Below, in pieces: positions 63,456 to 64,000 of a stretch of DNA of 64,000 nt. A model generated the notes under the pieces. It ran no database searches and was not told where the DNA came from. It was given only the letters and a program-made list of their open reading frames with translations. Within the stretch, counting starts at the first letter, position 1. Every line of letters starts with the position of its first letter. The position numbers were made by a program, and so were the translations under genes. Source of the stretch: Paenibacillus sp. FSL H7-0331 (GTDB lineage Bacteria; Bacillota; Bacilli; Paenibacillales; NBRC-103111); the NCBI RefSeq assembly GCF_001956045.1, contig NZ_MRTH01000012.1, forward strand, positions 62,001-126,000, in the 5' to 3' direction.

Positions 63456-64000
63456 TTACATTCCTACGTAACGACTATATAAGCTTTTGGCTTGGATTGG
63501 ATCATTAGTACCTTGAATAATGACTCGTCCATCTGGAAACAAGACAAGGGTTAATGTATCGTTGATATGGAATTTAAGGAGAAAAGGATTGAGCTCAATG
63601 CTGCCCAACTGACTCCATTTGGCAGCCCATTCTTCTAAATGAAACGATCCTGCATGCAGCGGCTGAATTTGTACGGAGTTTCGTCCGCATAAGGTTTGAA
63701 TGGTGTCTTCTCCCAGATCCTGCTCCAAATATTCGTAACGCTCCTGCGCACAGGCAGGGCAATCCGCTTTACGGGCCTTGCTGACGTCTACAGCGGCATG
63801 CTGGTTGTGCCACAGATCCCAATGTACCATTTTACGGTTAAGCTGTTCATGAGCCCCCACAAGCAGCTTTAAGGCTTCTGTGGATTGATGGGAAGCAACG
63901 GTGTGGATAATAGGTCCAATCACGCCTGCAGTATCGCATGTTTCGGCAGTGCCTTGAGCAGGCGATTGTCCAAACATGCAGCGCAGACAAGGTGTAGACC
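63456..64000 (-). CDS. MoeB/ThiF-type adenylyltransferase, C-terminal part (cut by window end)
   Basis: The minus-strand frame is open to the right edge; before the first in-window ATG it reads STPCLRC, matching the zinc-binding CLRC of MoeB/ThiF proteins, so the start lies outside. The visible part has AGVIGPIIHTVASHQSTEALKLLVG, a second zinc pair in CPAC, and a C-terminal extension of about 100 residues ending in DPIQAKSLYSRYVGM. Members activate MoaD- or ThiS-like proteins for sulfur transfer in molybdopterin or thiamine synthesis. Which pathway cannot be told. Confidence 0.85.
   Translation of the reverse strand, partial: STPCLRCMFGQSPAQGTAETCDTAGVIGPIIHTVASHQSTEALKLLVGAHEQLNRKMVHWDLWHNQHAAVDVSKARKADCPACAQERYEYLEQDLGEDTIQTLCGRNSVQIQPLHAGSFHLEEWAAKWSQLGSIELNPFLLKFHINDTLTLVLFPDGRVIIQGTNDPIQAKSLYSRYVGM

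Overview
The window looks like a chromosomal stretch of a low-to-moderate GC Bacillales bacterium, most probably Paenibacillus or a close relative. Reasons: strong Shine-Dalgarno sites throughout, the Firmicutes order sufCDSUB, lutABC with a FadR-type regulator, mtnK-mtnA, DUF423, YunC and DUF1802 family proteins, and many sugar-catabolic genes each paired with a local regulator. No rRNA, tRNA, CRISPR array, prophage or intact insertion sequence was found. Both ends cut through genes: a CaiB/BaiF CoA-transferase on the left and a MoeB/ThiF-type protein on the right.

Layout. 0-7 kb holds housekeeping and signalling genes: a DinB-fold protein, an ABC ATPase with a MarR regulator, DUF423, a membrane PAS-GGDEF-EAL protein and YunC. 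7-15.3 kb holds a glycoside hydrolase resembling alpha-L-fucosidase family GH151 with a divergent AraC regulator, then lutR and lutABC for L-lactate oxidation. The ~1.1 kb between lutR and lutA is full of structure: two tandem copies of a putative structured RNA, a short triple repeat, terminators and nested hairpins. 15.5-20.1 kb is a tightly packed signalling operon: OmpR-type response regulator, SiaB-like kinase, SiaC-like phosphoprotein, soluble histidine kinase, and a SiaA-like Cache/PP2C phosphatase. 20.1-26.8 kb holds a TetR/SDR pair and an IclR-led operon (SDR, FAH-family hydrolase, split altronate-dehydratase-like pair, SDR) that looks like a non-phosphorylative acid-sugar pathway. 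27-34.3 kb is a C4-dicarboxylate/aspartate block (two-component system, SLC1-type symporter, aspA, a malic enzyme remnant, pckA) bordered on both sides by transposase remnants.

34.6-45.3 kb holds a PilZ-like protein, a LacI regulator with a GH38 alpha-mannosidase sharing one operator, an SDR and a MerR regulator sharing one MerR-type promoter, and between them a two-component system with a serine hydrolase of beta-lactamase fold. 45.4-51.5 kb is a MacAB-like export operon (adaptor, ATPase, permease) followed by a large secreted protein with an Asn/Ser/Gly linker. 51.6-54 kb is the methionine salvage pair mtnK-mtnA. 55.6-60.9 kb is the sufCDSUB iron-sulfur assembly operon. The right end holds an NlpC/P60 cell-wall hydrolase, an HD-GYP c-di-GMP phosphodiesterase and the MoeB-like fragment.

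How the parts may work together (inference): the fucosidase-like enzyme would release a deoxy sugar; the split-UxaA/FAH operon would convert its acid to pyruvate plus a C3 product that could be L-lactate; LutABC would oxidise L-lactate. Aspartate taken up by the symporter would become fumarate through AspA, and oxaloacetate would be drawn to PEP by PckA. LutA/LutB and the dehydratase-type enzymes need Fe-S clusters that the suf operon supplies. c-di-GMP and SiaABC-like signalling genes are spread along the window. The least explained items are the tandem RNA-like element before lutA and a short GCTTACG-plus-hairpin element that recurs next to ribosome binding sites.
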